A stretch of DNA of 64,000 bases from Spizellomyces punctatus DAOM BR117 (lineage: Eukaryota; Chytridiomycota; Chytridiomycetes; Spizellomycetales; Spizellomycetaceae), in the NCBI RefSeq assembly GCF_000182565.1, contig NW_015971560.1, forward strand, positions 62,001-126,000, read 5' to 3'. The notes below the pieces were generated by a model, which made no database searches, had not been told where the DNA came from, and worked only from the letters and a program-made list of their open reading frames with translations. The translations under genes and the position numbers were made by a program. This document shows, piece after piece, positions 1 to 13,100 of the stretch. Numbering within the stretch: position 1 is the first letter of the stretch; every line of letters starts with the position of its first letter.

Positions 1-625
1 AAGTGTTTTCTCCCAACATTTCGCTAGTGATTTGCATGAAGCCTCACTTTCCATATCTTGGTTTAAACTCCTTTGTGACGCATATGGTGATCTCCACAAG
101 TCAAAAGTGCACATGCATCTCTCCATCTAAAACCACAATGATTACATGCTGCTAATGCCCAAAAGCTAAAATCACAGAATGCATCTCAAAAGTTGTTGAA
201 ATGAAAGGCCGAAATTTAAGGTCGTGCACGTGACTTACCGCAGTGTGGCGCCATTCGTTCGCCCGCCTGTTTCAGCCTTGGGCTTTTGTCTCCACACACA
301 CAAGCAGGTTTTGCATGATTGGCATGCCACATTGCGAATAGACACACACTAGGGCCACTTACTGCCTGACAAAGGCATTCTGGAAAGGGTCGCAGAGAGT
401 TTAGTCAACGAACGGCGTGGGTTCACAATCCAAACGAGCAAAGGGTGGGTCCGTGTGCTTTTGAATTGTGATCACCCACGGGCTTTTCCATGTTTACGTT
501 AGTTTTCCTCTGGAGCAGACGCAGAAAGTCTTGTTCAAAGCACCCATTTCAACGCTGACGGAATTCGTGTTGGCTTCTTGATTCCTCTGTCCCATTTTGT
601 TGTCACCATTTAGAATCTCACTACA
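1..625. other. Upstream region of the flippase gene
   Basis: No coding exon is recognised here. It holds a CACGTG E-box at 227-232 and pyrimidine-rich stretches. A 3' splice site (ctacag) ends at 625, directly before the first recognised coding codons of the flippase, so a 5' leader exon and intron probably lie in this stretch. The exact transcription start and leader exon cannot be fixed from sequence alone. Confidence 0.6.
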
Positions 626-3600
626 GTGGCGTACCCAAACGATTCCCGTCGACCTTGGCAACAACTGTCATCTTCTTCGCCTGTGCCACGCGACAGTACA
701 GCCTCGGAAGCTTCTTCGAACTACGAAGACCAGCCATACGTCCCGGAGCAGTACCCAGCTCCATACACTCTTACTAATCCGCCGCATTCCCGCTATCCAA
801 CGGACGCCACAATGATGATGGAGGAGATTGATCTGCATGATCGGCAAAGGGGCGGGGTACCGCAGGGTGCGACCTCGGTGACAATCTCGGATCCAGAGGC
901 AAAACCTTCAAAGATGGCCTCGGATCCGATGGGTACCGGTGGGCCACCTGCTGATGATGAGGGAAATGGTAAGCTGCTGATGAATATGTGAGAGCGCTAT
1001 GGGATGAGGAAGATGGTGGATACTCAATGGATTTGAAATCAACGTGTCTGATTCGGTATCCCTCTCCTTTTTCCGTTTCAAGGTACATTGAGTAGAGCAG
1101 CAACAGCAATCGGCAACTTCATGTCAACACTAGAACGGGGCGGGGGACAAAAGGAGGAAGAGCGAATCATTTATCTTAACGATCCAATAAAGAACTCGCA
1201 GAGCAAATACTTGCATAATAGCATCTCGACCGCAAAGTATAATCTCGTCACATTTTTACCCAAATTCTTGGCCGAACAATTCTCGAGATATGCAAATTTG
1301 TTCTTTTTGTTTACTGGCATTATCCAGGTGGGTACAATTCTGTTTCGCCTGATAATTGCGTCCAACAATAGCTGACTGGTCATTCCAAAGCAAATCGGCG
1401 ACCTTTCTCCAACTTCTAAATTCGGTACCCTCGTCCCTCTGGGCATCGTGCTTTTTGCATCAGGAGTCAAAGAAGTGGTAGAAGATACAAAGCGACATCG
1501 GCAGGATGCGGAAGTGAATGCACGATTTGTAAAGTGTTTAAAAGGATCCGAGTTTGTACCGAAGCGGTGGCGAGAGGTTCAGGTTGGGGATATTGTAAGG
1601 ATTGAGAATGGAGAGTTCTTTCCGGCGGATTTGATCCTGCTTAGTTCAAGTGAGCCGGACGCGTTGTGTTATATTGAGACTAGTAATTTGGATGGGTGAG
1701 CAATTTTGTCTTGGGCTCCTCTGGTCTTTGATGGAGAATCTGAACATTGCTGTTCTGTTTTCAGAGAAACGAACTTGAAGATTCGCCAGGGTCTGACAGA
1801 GACCGCCGATGTCCTTACCCCTGAGGCTGTTGCTCGACTACATGGTGAGTAGAAGCCTTCGCCCGCGTCGGCACTAGCCAACTACGTTGCCTTGGACTTA
1901 CATACTATCCACCTCACAGGATTGATAAAGTCAGAGCAACCAAACAACAGCCTTTACACGTACGAAGGACTCTTGCGATTGGGAAACAAGTCCATTCCGC
2001 TGGATCCACAACAACTACTCCTCCGAGGTGCCCAGCTGCGAAACACGCGCTGGGTATATGCAATTGTGGTGTTTACTGGACATGAAACCAAATTGATGCG
2101 AAACGCCACTGCTGCGCCTATCAAAAGAACTAAAGTAGAGCGTATGGTAAACACTCAGATTATTTTCTTGTTCCTCATTTTGTTGGCTATGGCCGTTTTT
2201 TGTTCGATTGGAGCCCTTGTCCGACAGGTATGGTTTGATCCTACTGCACGGGATTGTGGCACCGCCTGCATCCGCAGCTTGTTAACCATTCTCTGCTAGT
2301 TAAACAATCCATTTGAAAAAACCCTTTTATTGTACACGTCCAATGCGTGGGCGATGTTCCCTCAGAATATCCTCACATATATTATTTTGTTTAACAACCT
2401 GATTCCACTAAGGTAGGTGCAATTACATTGCTTTGTGCTTTCGTTGCTGCTTATTCTTTATGATACCTAACTGTGTCCGCACATTTACAGTTTGATTGTC
2501 ACCATGGAGGCGGTCAAATTCGTTCTTGGTGGATTGATCAACACCGATCTCGATATGTATCACGAAGAAAGTGATACTCATGCCGTTGCACGCACGAGTT
2601 CCCTGGTTGAAGAGCTCGGGCAGGTGGATTACATATTCTCCGACAAGACGGGCACCCTGACGAGGAATATCATGGAGTTTAAGATGGCTAGTATAGGAGG
2701 GGTGGCATATGCTGATGTGGTACCCGAGGACAAGAAGATTAGAGTGGATGAGAAAGGACATGAAGTGGTGAGTTTTGTGCAGACGGCATAATCTATCACC
2801 GTGTCACAATTGACGCTTTGATATTCTGTACAGGGATACTACGATTTTAAGCAATTGCTGGAGCACAAGAAAACGCATGCAAATGCGCCATTGATCCGAG
2901 AATTTGTTACTTTACTTGCCGTGTGTCATACAGTCATCCCTGAAGTGGATGAGGAAGATCCATCCAATATCATATATCAGGCCTCGTCGCCCGATGAAGC
3001 AGCGCTAGTAAAAGGCGCTCAGCAATTGGGCGGTTTTTTCCATGTATGTTTCTGTGCCTTTCCGATCATTCTTAATGTGGACTAATGGTAAATGCATTTC
3101 AAAGACGCGTCGACCAAAATCAGTCACCATCAAACTGGACGGTCGGGATCTCGAATACGAGGTTCTCAATGTGAACGAGTTCAACTCTACGCGAAAGAGA
3201 ATGAGTTTACTTGTGAGGACGCCTGAGGGGAAGATCAAGCTGTATATTAAGGGTGCCGATACTGTGATTCTGGAACGATTGGCCAAGGAGGGCAATGGCT
3301 ATGTCGAGCAGACCTGCGGGCATTTGGAGGTGTGTTTGTTGCTCCGAGGACATTATCCGTTAACTATGGTATGAGATACTCATGTGAAGTTTAGGAATAC
3401 GCCACAGAAGGTTTGCGAACATTGTGCATTGCCTACCGTGATATCAGCAACGAAGAGTATGCCAAATGGGCCGGAATCTACGAAAAGGCAGCTACAACAA
3501 TCAACAACCGACAAGACGAGCTCGATAAGGCTGCTGAAATGATTGAAAAGGACCTGATACTCATTGGTGCTACCGCCATTGAAGACAAGCTACAAGATGG

Positions 3601-5432
3601 TGTCCCAGATACGATTGCCACACTGGCCTTGGCTGGGATCAAGATTTGGGTGCTCACAGGTGATAGACAGGAAACGGCCATCAACATTGGGTACTCATGC
3701 AAGTTGCTGAACTTGGAGACGAGTTTGATTGTGTGCAATGAGTCGACCCATTTTGAGACAAAAGAATTTTTGGAAAAGAAACTCTTGGCTGTCAAGGCCG
3801 GGTTAGGCATGGGAGCCCCGATGCGTCGAACGACATGGTTCGACCGACTATTGGGTAAAAAAGAGCGTCGATTTGACAAGGATGCAGAAGTTGATCTAGA
3901 ACCTCTTGCCCTCATCATTGATGGACGGACTCTGGACTTTGCCCTCGAGGATGACATCAAGTTCACCTTCCTCGAACTTGCTACCCTTTGCAAGGCAGTC
4001 GTATGCTGCCGAGTCTCACCCCTTCAAAAAGCCCTGGTCGTCAAACTGGTCCGCAAAAACGTTGACGAGAGCGTTACACTCGCTATCGGAGACGGAGCCA
4101 ACGATGTGGGCATGATTCAAGCAGCGCATGTCGGGATTGGTATTTCTGGGCAGGAAGGTTTACAAGCTGCTCGATCGGCCGACTTTGCCATTGCACAGTT
4201 TAGATTCCTCCGCAAACTGTTGTTGATCCACGGTGGATGGGCCTACGCGAGGATGAGCAAATTGATTTTATACAGTTACTACAAGAATATTACCTTGTAC
4301 CTGATTCAGCTGTGGTTCGCGATTGATAATGGGTTCTCGGGGCAGGTGAGTCTCATTGTGCGATTCTGTCTCTCCTGTGGAGCTAGAAGAGCTAATTGTA
4401 CCCATTTCTGTGCATCACAGACATTATTTGAAACATGGTCTTCTGTCTCCTCCTACAACGTCCTTTGGGCGGTCGCACAGCCGATCGCTATCGGCATCTT
4501 TGATCAATATGTTAGCGCCCGCATGTTGGACCGTTACCCCCAAATGTACAACCTCGGCCAGCGCTCCATCTTTTACAACCACAAGGTCTTCTTTTCATGG
4601 CTCGTCAATTCGTTCTACCACTCTGCGATGGTCTATTACCTTTGGCGGGCCGTTGTATGGAGTTCCGGTGGTGCGATTATGGGCGACGGACGTGTCGCAG
4701 ACAACTGGTCCATTGGGGAAATGGTGTATGCGACGGATTTGGTAGTGATTGGATGGAAGGCTGCTTTGACAGTGGATATCTGGGTCAAGTTTACATGGGT
4801 TGCAATCGTGGGGAGTGTCCTACTATTCTTGGTCCTGTTCCCTATTGTAAGTTTTTTGATGGTTTGCCCTCCTTCGGCTGTTTATTGGTTTACTGACATT
4901 GCGGATTTGTATCCACAGTACGCCATCATCGGCCCACTCATCAAGCTCTCTCCAGAGCTGTTTGGAATTAACCAAGCCATGTTTGGCAATGCAGTGTTTT
5001 GGCTCGGTCTCCTCCTCTTCCCCATCGCCGCCAATCTCCGCGACTTTACATGGAAATAGTACGTATATCCTCATTTTTCCTCAAAAACCAACATGAAGCA
5101 TTTGTAACTCATCTTTCAATAACCCTCCAAAAAAACAGCGCAAAACGAACCTACTTCCCCAAATCCTACCACATCATCCAAGAAGTCCAAAAATACAACA
5201 TACCTGATTACCGACCTCGCATGGAATGGTTCCGTAAAGCTGTACACAAGGTCCGAATGATACAGAGATTGAAGCGACAGAGAGGTTTCGCGTTCAGTCA
5301 GAATGAGAGTGGTCAAGCTGGTTTGATTCGGGCGTATGATACGACGAGGTTTGTGGTTTTTGTTTTTTAAACTTGTTGGCTTGACGCTGGTGATTTATGT
5401 TCTTTTTTGTTAGACGAAAACCGAGAGGATAA
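626..5432 (+). CDS. DRS2: P4-ATPase, DRS2/ATP8A-type phospholipid flippase
   Basis: Flips aminophospholipids to the cytosolic leaflet of trans-Golgi and endosomal membranes, normally with a Cdc50-type subunit (family knowledge). Seen in order over about nine exons: proline-rich N-terminus, [12 protein letters not shown] in the first membrane segment, the P4 actuator motif SNLDG/ETNLK interrupted by an intron near 1697, a PLSL-type fourth membrane segment, the phosphorylation motif DKTGTLT near 2645, [10 protein letters not shown] near 3650, [10 protein letters not shown] near 4090, then the remaining membrane segments. The C-terminus has GFAFSQNE and LIRAYDTTR, as in the Drs2 regulatory tail, and ends in KPRG and TAA at 5430-5432. 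The start is odd: the open frame begins with TG just after a 3' splice site, so the ATG may be split by an intron; the first plain in-frame ATG is at 812. Family certain, exact start not. Confidence 0.93.
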
Positions 5433-6233
5433 AATGCTTGACATTGGATTCCACCATACAAACCCTAGGAAAACAAAACAAAAAAAAAAAGAGAAACTAT
5501 TATATACTATATTTCCTTCTTTTTTTTTGTCGTGATATCTGCTCTAGTGTCTGATGCCGCTTTCTTTTTTTTTTTTTTTATATACTGTGTTTTTTTCTGC
5601 TTGGCGTTGCGATAAAAAAGAGTTTGTATATTTTGCTATTTGTCTTGGTTTCTTGTATGTTGGGAATGGGGGTTTATGATGTATGGACAATGGAATATTT
5701 GAAATGAGAGAGTTTTGTGTTTTTATCGTTTGTTCTGGCGTGTGAGTCGTTCAAAACTGTTACATACTCTGAAGAATGAAAAAAATAATGTTTAGAGTTT
5801 TCCTTGACCCATCTGTCGATACCAATATACTCGCACATTTATATCCTTAACAACATAAAAGAAATAGAAAAACCCCCCGATTGAAAAACTCGTAAGATGA
5901 CAAAAAAATAAAAGAGAGAAAAGCCATACCCACGTTCAAAGAAAAAAAAAACACAGCAATCAACACAATTCCTTACAAGAATACCAGACACACAACAAAA
6001 AAACAAAAAAAAGACAACCGGTATCAAAGAAAAAAAGACCGAGAAACATGACCCCCATTTTTTACCAACATTCGTCATAAACCCATAACGCAACAAGAAA
6101 AACTAAACTACTAACTAAAACAAGAGCCCACTACAGTCCACGTGTGTGTGCAAAAAAAAAGAAGGTAAAGACAATACACAAAAACACCACCACTGCCCCA
6201 AACAACAAAACGAAACGGTGCACGAACGCACAA
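5433..6233. terminator. Convergent 3' flanks of flippase and OPI1, T-rich then A-rich
   Basis: No gene is seen. From about 5480 to 5760 the + strand is rich in T runs (one near 5566-5579 is over 12 bases); from about 5770 to 6200 it becomes rich in A runs. Each gene therefore ends in a U-rich transcript flank, pointing to 3' UTRs and polyadenylation regions of two converging genes meeting near 5765. Confidence 0.55.
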
Positions 6234-8944
6234 TCACCCATCCACATCCATTCGATCCGGTGAAGTACTCCTTCTCTCCTCCTCCCATTCCTCTCCAGTC
6301 CCGTTCACATTATCACCTTCCGTGTCTCCATCCGATATGTCCATCTCGTCCTCGGCACGGCCTTTGCCTTTTCCTCTTGGGTCGGCTCGTCGACGGCGTT
6401 TGGGACGGGGGGTGGGTGACGAGTCGGGTTCAGATTGACCGTTCACGGAGGAGGCTTGGGAGGGTTGCTGTTGCTGATAGTGGTGGTGGTGGAGTCCGTT
6501 GGTCGTGGCGCCATTGACCGAGGACTCGCTGGATTGGGGAACAGGGAGGGAAGAACTGGGATTGCCTACTACACGGCCCATGCGTTCGGCGGATTCAACA
6601 GTTTGGGTAAAAATGTTTTGGACGCCTTTGAGCATGTTGGAGGATTCGGTGGCAAGAGTCAAAACTTTTTGGGCTTCAGCGTCGGCAGTTTGCTGGGGAT
6701 CCGCGGGAGTGTTACCCTTGCCACCCGTCAGTGATGCCTGGAATGAAAAAACAAAAAAAGATTTAGAGAACAATATCCAATAGAGAATGAGCATGCCAAA
6801 AACATACCCATCGTCCCGGCAAGCCCAAAATGAACCCTCGAACGCTTCGTCTCGCGTCGCCTGGTAGATAGGCAGCCGCGTGTCGACCAATTACATCCAC
6901 AACGCGACGAAGTGTCTCCACTACTTCACGCTTGATCGAAGCGACAATCGCAAAAATATCTGTACCGGAGGTGGCCACGGCCATGTCGTTTGCTTGCGGG
7001 GAGAGCGGGGGCGTCGGTTGAGAGGCAGAGCTACGACAAGACGTCAAGTTAGTGAATGTATCAATGACTGCCCACTTTCATCGGCTACCTACCTCGAGGT
7101 AGCAATGCCAGACAAGTAAGATGCCACAGCCCCACCAGCGCGTGCTAAATAATCCCTCAGCAGGGCGATCTGGCGATCAATATGGTTGGTCGCGTACTGT
7201 CAAATAAAAAGGAGTGAGTATTTTGCACCAATTGAAAAATGACATTTTCGTGCACACCTGCAGCCATTGCAAACAATACTTTAAGCCCTTCATTGTCTCG
7301 TCACTCAACATCAACCCACTCAGGTTTGCTCCAACCCCAGCCACAACCTGATGCCACCGACTTCGCGGCTTCCGGTCAATGTGGGGGGCCGTTGTCACAG
7401 GTCCCTCCTCTGAACGGAATCCTCCAGGTGATGTAGGCGGCACAAGCGCATTAGTGAGCGGCGGTCCAGGAATTGATACCGACGAAGGTGAACTGGGGGA
7501 TGACATATTGGCGACTTGTGGACTCCGAGGGCCATCCCTCGTGAGCAACGGAACGTTGGGTGGCTGAAGGAGATCCACAGAGGATATGGAAGAGACCGAC
7601 GACGTGCTCAGAGACCGCGGCCGGCTTCTGTATTCTCGGGAGGCATCCGACATATTGTCCATGTCTTCAGATGGCGGAAGGGAATTGGATCCCATAATGG
7701 ACGGGAATGATCTTTCGAGCTACATATGGACCGACATTCAGTTGTTGAACATTCCCCAGCATGGCCCAAAAGATAGACCAACCTTGTCAAGCTGTGTGCA
7801 AGCAAATCTATCCAGAGGAGCTAACGCAGGTTCAAGCTTATCAAAGACCGGCTTTGTTATTGTCTTTACCCCCGTTTCCACGGACTCTGCAGAGTACTGT
7901 CATAGAGGAACCATTAGCTTTCTCGATCATTTAGCCGAGATTGCAGTCTGGTCAACACACCTTTACGACCCTGCTAGCATTTTTTGTTGCTTCGTACGCT
8001 GTACTGATTTGATTGATTGATTTGTTTACTAACGGAATGTTTGATACCCGCTGCATAAAATGTTCCTGGTTGGGTTGACGCAGGGCTTGTCCCATATCTA
8101 CAAAACAAAGAAGGATCAGAACATGGCGTATGCGCGCACGCAGTATGACAGAAAAGTCTTACCGCCATTGCGTAATCCACCCAACGCTTCCGCAGCCATT
8201 TGAACATCAGGATCGGTCGTGTAGTATGACCCTTCCTGGTTGGCTCGACCTATACACATAAGTCAGTCAACTGTGACAAGTACATTGTAAAACATTGCCA
8301 TCCTTACCCATCCCATCGTCAACTGTATTGCACAAATCATTGATGCTCATGGATGATCGCGGGGTCGACGAAGGAGTAGATGGAGATGACGTCGGAGGAG
8401 CATGAGCGTGCTCACCATGACCGTTGATACCATTCGTGCCGTTGACATACGAAGACGAGTAGGAGCTGTCGGTGCCATTGACGCCCTGTTGATGCTGGTG
8501 CTGCTGGTGATGATTATTGTTCTGACTGTGGTGGGTAGCGTGGGTAAACGATGTATGGATCGGAGTTGTGCCTATCGAAAACATGGCATGCATTGGCTGC
8601 GTCGGAGTTGTAGGCGTCAAGAGTGGGGATGACTGCGCTGAAGCAGTTTGAGAACTGTAGGCAGAGTGACTCGCCATCATGGAATTTGCATTTTGACCGT
8701 GAGGTGCCGAGTGCAGGATATCGTTAGGTAAATGTAACGGATTGGGGATTGGTTTGTGAAACTTTCCGCCGCCGCCTCCTCCCCCACCACCTCCGCCGGT
8801 GCCATTGCCTGGTAACGCATGTCCTGCGAAAAGTATGGCACATTAACAAAATAAAAAAAAATTGATATGCATAGCAATTTTCTGTACATTACCTTGGTCA
8901 TTGTGGCTATCTGGGTATAGGTTATCCGACTCTGAAGAGACCAT
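6234..8944 (-). CDS. OPI1: OPI1-family transcriptional regulator of phospholipid synthesis
   Basis: In yeast Opi1 is held at the ER by phosphatidic acid and enters the nucleus to repress Ino2/Ino4 targets. Here the ATG at 8944 begins MVSSESDNLYPDS; an intron follows, then a run of about ten glycines and a His/Gln/Asn tract. Conserved Opi1 blocks follow: MSINDLC; DVQMAAEALGGLRN; HFMQRVSNIPLV; RSRWHQVVAGVGANLSGLML; LKYCLQWLQYATNHIDRQIA; and SIKREVVETLRRVVDVIGRH leading to FILGLPGRW, each split across introns. The tail from about 6720 down is low complexity, with an ERMGRVVG block, a basic PKRRRR stretch that could be a nuclear signal, and an acidic end finishing DVDG. I see no clear FFAT motif in the N-terminus. 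Three CACGTG sites lie upstream at 9644-10020, fitting a link to bHLH factors (inference). Confidence 0.9.
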
Positions 8945-9727
8945 TCTCACAGTACATTCGCGATTCCGAATAGAAACGTTTTTGCTGTCCCCGCGAACAC
9001 GCGATTCGGCCAATCACAAATGGTGAGATCAGAACGAGGGAAAAAAAAGGTTCACACGGAGCGAACTGTGACAGCCACTCTCGGGAGCGGAGGGTGGGAG
9101 AGGTAAGCGGCAAAAGACTCGGTTGGTAGCGGAAAGACTAGCAGTCACTGATCAAGCTAGCATGTCCGAGAATGTTTTGACAGGTCAGTGTGCGGGCGGA
9201 GCGGCAAGTCCCACGAGTGCGTGTGTGCGTGTGTGTGTATGGGAAGGAGCGTCGAGACAAGAGTGTGCAGAGAGGAAAGCAAAACAGTTCATGTAGAGCA
9301 GTGAGCAAAAACACAACAAGATCATGATGTGCATAAAAATGTTCAGATCACCCACTCACCACAGCCTACTGTCCGCAAGTCTACAAGTGCCACAAATCTG
9401 TCTCACCAAAACCACACAAGTGCGTAAGTTGAATGTACGTTTGTGTGCTTGGTTGCCCGTTGTCTGAAATGGGTGTTGAAACCTAGAAGTTTGAAATGGA
9501 AGAAAAAAAAAAAACTGGATGCTGCTCGCAAGCAATGGAAGGAGGAGCGAAGGAAAAGCCAAGGGGGGGAAAGGCCATTTCCTTGTCATGTGTGCCAAAT
9601 GATCAACATCTTCAAATTACGTCAGCAATCACACTGCTCATTATCACGTGATATGGGAGACATGCAGTTGCCATGGTAATACAGTGTCTGACGGAACAAA
9701 CGCAACGTTAAATCGCCCTTGTGTAGA

Positions 9728-9850
9728 TGGGCTGCCTATGGCTGCCTATGGCTAGATGGCTGGCAAAGGACCTTCAAATGGCTGCATAGGACGAGATGGG
9801 TTGCTAGTCGCTGGATGACTGCCTGTGGCCGCCTGTGGCCGCTTCATGGC
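9728..9850. repeat. Short degenerate tandem repeat
   Basis: The unit ggctgcctat is repeated back to back near 9730, followed by variants (gctggcaaa, ggctgcatag), and then gtggccgcct repeated near 9826-9841. Copies are short and imperfect. It looks like a small minisatellite arising by slippage; no coding potential is apparent. Confidence 0.5.
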
Positions 9851-10014
9851 TGTAATGGCGGCTGACCGCCCAATCCACCCTTGTCCAGTTGCATCGGACA
9901 CGTCCATTTCGACCCCAATTCACATGCCCCAATCACATGCAACTTGTCATTCTCACGTGCAATCACTTGACATTCCAGCCAGGATACACCCTTGTCACGA
10001 GGTCACGGCTTGAG

Positions 10015-10020
10015 CACGTG
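10015..10020. promoter_or_regulatory. CACGTG E-box, one of three upstream of OPI1
   Basis: Perfect CACGTG palindrome; the other two are at 9644-9651 and 9954-9959. CACGTG is the class of site bound by bHLH factors such as Cbf1 and Pho4 in yeasts. Function here is inferred from the sequence only. Confidence 0.35.
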
Positions 10021-10183
10021 CATTAACTTGCCATTTATAGTTTAATGAACATGTTATGGACATCGTTGGTCTAATCATCAAGCAACACACGACATTGGGC
10101 GGAAATATGGTCGGCAAGGTTGATGATACACAATATGATCATATCAAATATATAAACAAAAGATCTATCATTGAAAAAGGCAT

Positions 10184-13100
10184 TCATGCTCCCTCTCCAC
10201 TCAACTCTTCCATCTCACTCGTCATGAGTTTGACTCGAGTCAAAGCCTGCTTGGCCAATTCGATGCGTCCTCCCTTTTTAAATGTTAACGCAATCTGCTT
10301 GTTTTGCGCAATGCCGTTTTGAAGTTGCTTAACGTAATCTGCGTGCGTTGAAATGTGTAGGAACACAATCAATGGGCCAGACTTTTCCAAAATCTTAAAT
10401 AGCTAGCAATGAAAATACACACCTTCGACAGAAAGTCTCCCCGTCTGAACCATTGTTACAAGCAAACTCATTCGAATCTCATAAGCCGTTTTCCGATCAC
10501 TCAAGTCGTCTGGAACAGGTTTGCGAGATGCCTGGAGAGCAGTGATTTTTTGAACGATTTGCTCGTGCTCTTTTTCGAGGACAAGGTTTGAAATGATTGA
10601 ATCCGCGCTAAAGCGTGGTGGTTTGTATAAGGAAAAGTATACTTCCGCGCTGCATGGAAATGCGCAGACATTACCTCATAAACTGCATTTCCAGCTCTTC
10701 CAGTGCATCTGCCCCTGATTCCGCCGCTCGCGGTTGGGGGGAGGGCTGACGTTTGGGCGTTGGGGTTGCAGAGCTGCCACTGCTCGCAGGCTGAGGAGAC
10801 GCTTGACGTTTGGGTGTCGGTACGCCCGAACTAGGACCACTCTCACCGTCTTGTGGTGACACTGGGGATGTAGATTTGATGGAACTAGGAGATGGGGACC
10901 GAGATCTCGTTTGCTCTGTTGTGACAGTCGGAACTTTCAACCCTCCCGGAGCAGTGGCTTCACCGGTAGGTGGACTACCTTCCACTTGGTTACCACCACT
11001 AAAATCAACCGATAACCATCGTTCCTCCTTCACCACGACATCAGGCTTGTTCAACGGGCTTCGAAGTCGGATCCGAACTTCGAGTTTACCACCTGTGAGT
11101 CGACGGGGATTATTTGGATCCGCCAACTGCCAATGGCAACGCGTGAGACAACCATCACAACCCAACCCATCTCATATACCAGCACATAGCTTCATACCTC
11201 TGCGACTTCGTGAATGTCACACTTGGTGAGTAGGGGCTCCATCTTGATTTGTATTCTCCCCAACGAGACTTTTTTGCCGATAAGAAGGAACCCGCGCTGG
11301 TAATGGAAGACTTCAAACGTGGCCTTGCGTCGTTCGAGGTACCGCTGAAAAGTCCGATTGCGGGCGATTTTAACTCGTTTCGAGAATTCGTACTCTGCAC
11401 AACTAGGATTAGTTCGCCAAGGGACGCTCAATAAAAGGGAAGAAGCGCGTACCAGGACTCGCAGACCGTTTCACCACTGCTGTCTCCCCTTTGCCCTCCC
11501 CGCTCGCACCGGCACCTTCTGCATCATCGGGCGGCCATCCAACGTCAAATGCAACATAACTCTCCACCTCCTCACCCTTCACCTCCCTTGTACCCAAATC
11601 CCACGCTCTCACAACCTGGATTTCCATTTCATCTGGAGCAACCTCAGGAATAGCCTGCTCAATCTCATATCTCAGTGTCGTATATTTGAACGCGGGTGGG
11701 CGGGGGTTTGGCGTTGATTTCAGAAGGCGGAGGGTGTCCAAATCTGCCTGTAAGGTCTTTTTCATTTTGTGAAAGGTAAGGGCTTCGGCCTTTTTGGTTT
11801 GTTTGTAGTAATGAGCCGCAACAGTTGTGCACGTCGCGATTTGAGATTCGAGGGTCGCTTCCAAATGGGAAAACAGGTCCCCTGTGGGAGCCGGTCCGGG
11901 TGATGGAGGAGAGGATGATAATGCTGACTCCACGTCTCGAAGGTCGACGGATTCCCGAACTACCACGCCCAGCGGTGTTCCATCTTTACGGCCCGATTTG
12001 GGGGTTACCCCTGCCCGTTTTCCCGGTGCTGGTTTTACTGGAGTTTGTTTTGCGGGTGATGGTTGCTGACTAGCAGGAGCAGCTCCCGATGGTGGGGCAG
12101 GAGCGGGAGATTCGGATATTGGCATTTCGGAAGGATGTACAGGTAATTTGTACCCGTCCGGCAACATGCCCCCCAGAGAAAGGGAGTCAATGGGCTCTTG
12201 CAGCAGTTTTGCGATTGTCAAGAATTCCCGGGCACGTGGTAAGTCGTTTGCCTTCTTTGCCTGAAGTGCGTATTGCTTGTACTCTAGTTGCCGTCTCGTA
12301 AGATCCTCTACGGACAACCCTCCCACCACCGCTTGTTTAGATTCTCCATCGTCATCGGCTAGGCTGAGTGTCTGCAAGTCAAGCTCTTCCTCTGGGGCCG
12401 TCTCTGGCGGAGCGAGAGTGACTGTTACCGTCTTTTCCGTTATACTCGCTTGTCGTGGCGGCGGGGATATTTCATCAAACTTTGTTAGGGAGACGTGGGG
12501 CGGGGGAGACTGCTTCGCTTCGATCGCTTGATTCACTTGCTCGAGGCGCTCTTCAAGTGTCTTGGATGCCCTCAAAGCATCCATGGCTCCTTCTCGATCC
12601 CCAGCACGCTTCTTATTGAGCGCTTTGATCTTTTCCAGTTGGACATATTTGACTAGAACATTTGGATCGGTTGATCTGAGCTTGAAATCAAGCGGGAGCG
12701 ACTCATCCTGAACATTCGGCTGCTCAGCCTTTGGAACCGGCATTTCTACCGCTTTCGGGGCGGATCCTTCAGGTGGGCTGGAGATTGTTGTGACAGTTTT
12801 GGTAATGGTAACTGGCCGAGGACCATCTTCTGATCGTCTTCTATCGACATCGCTTTCGTCCGATCCAGACTCATTCCCTCCACCCAATGCTCCCAAAGCC
12901 GCCTAGCGCGTGTATACGGTAAGTGTCTATAACGGTCATCCCCATCAGTATCGATCTGTTCGTACCAATAATTCCGGGTCATTCAAGTCGGATTCGTCCA
13001 ATTGCACGTCCACATCGTCATCACCCGCAGGAATTCCTGATACGAGCGCTTCGACATCAATTTCTGCCTCTACTTGTACCGGCTTACGAGCGACTTTTTT

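Larger units (their letters stand above)
8945..10183. other. Intergenic region upstream of OPI1
   Basis: No coding exon recognised. It contains a GT-rich microsatellite (about 9217-9239), a poly-A run near 9506-9517, a short degenerate tandem repeat at about 9728-9850, and three CACGTG sites at 9644-9651 (as TCACGTGA), 9954-9959 and 10015-10020. The first part is the probable OPI1 promoter and 5' UTR; the end is the 3' flank of CC2D1. Confidence 0.6.

Noticed and set aside
3478-3993. 171-codon minus-strand frame inside the flippase
   Set aside because: Shadow of the conserved P-type ATPase coding strand; Ser/Arg-rich with no motif.
11409-12896. Intronless 495-residue frame as a complete gene
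   Set aside because: It is the central exon of CC2D1; flanking exons supply the N-terminal acidic repeats and the rest of the C2 domain.
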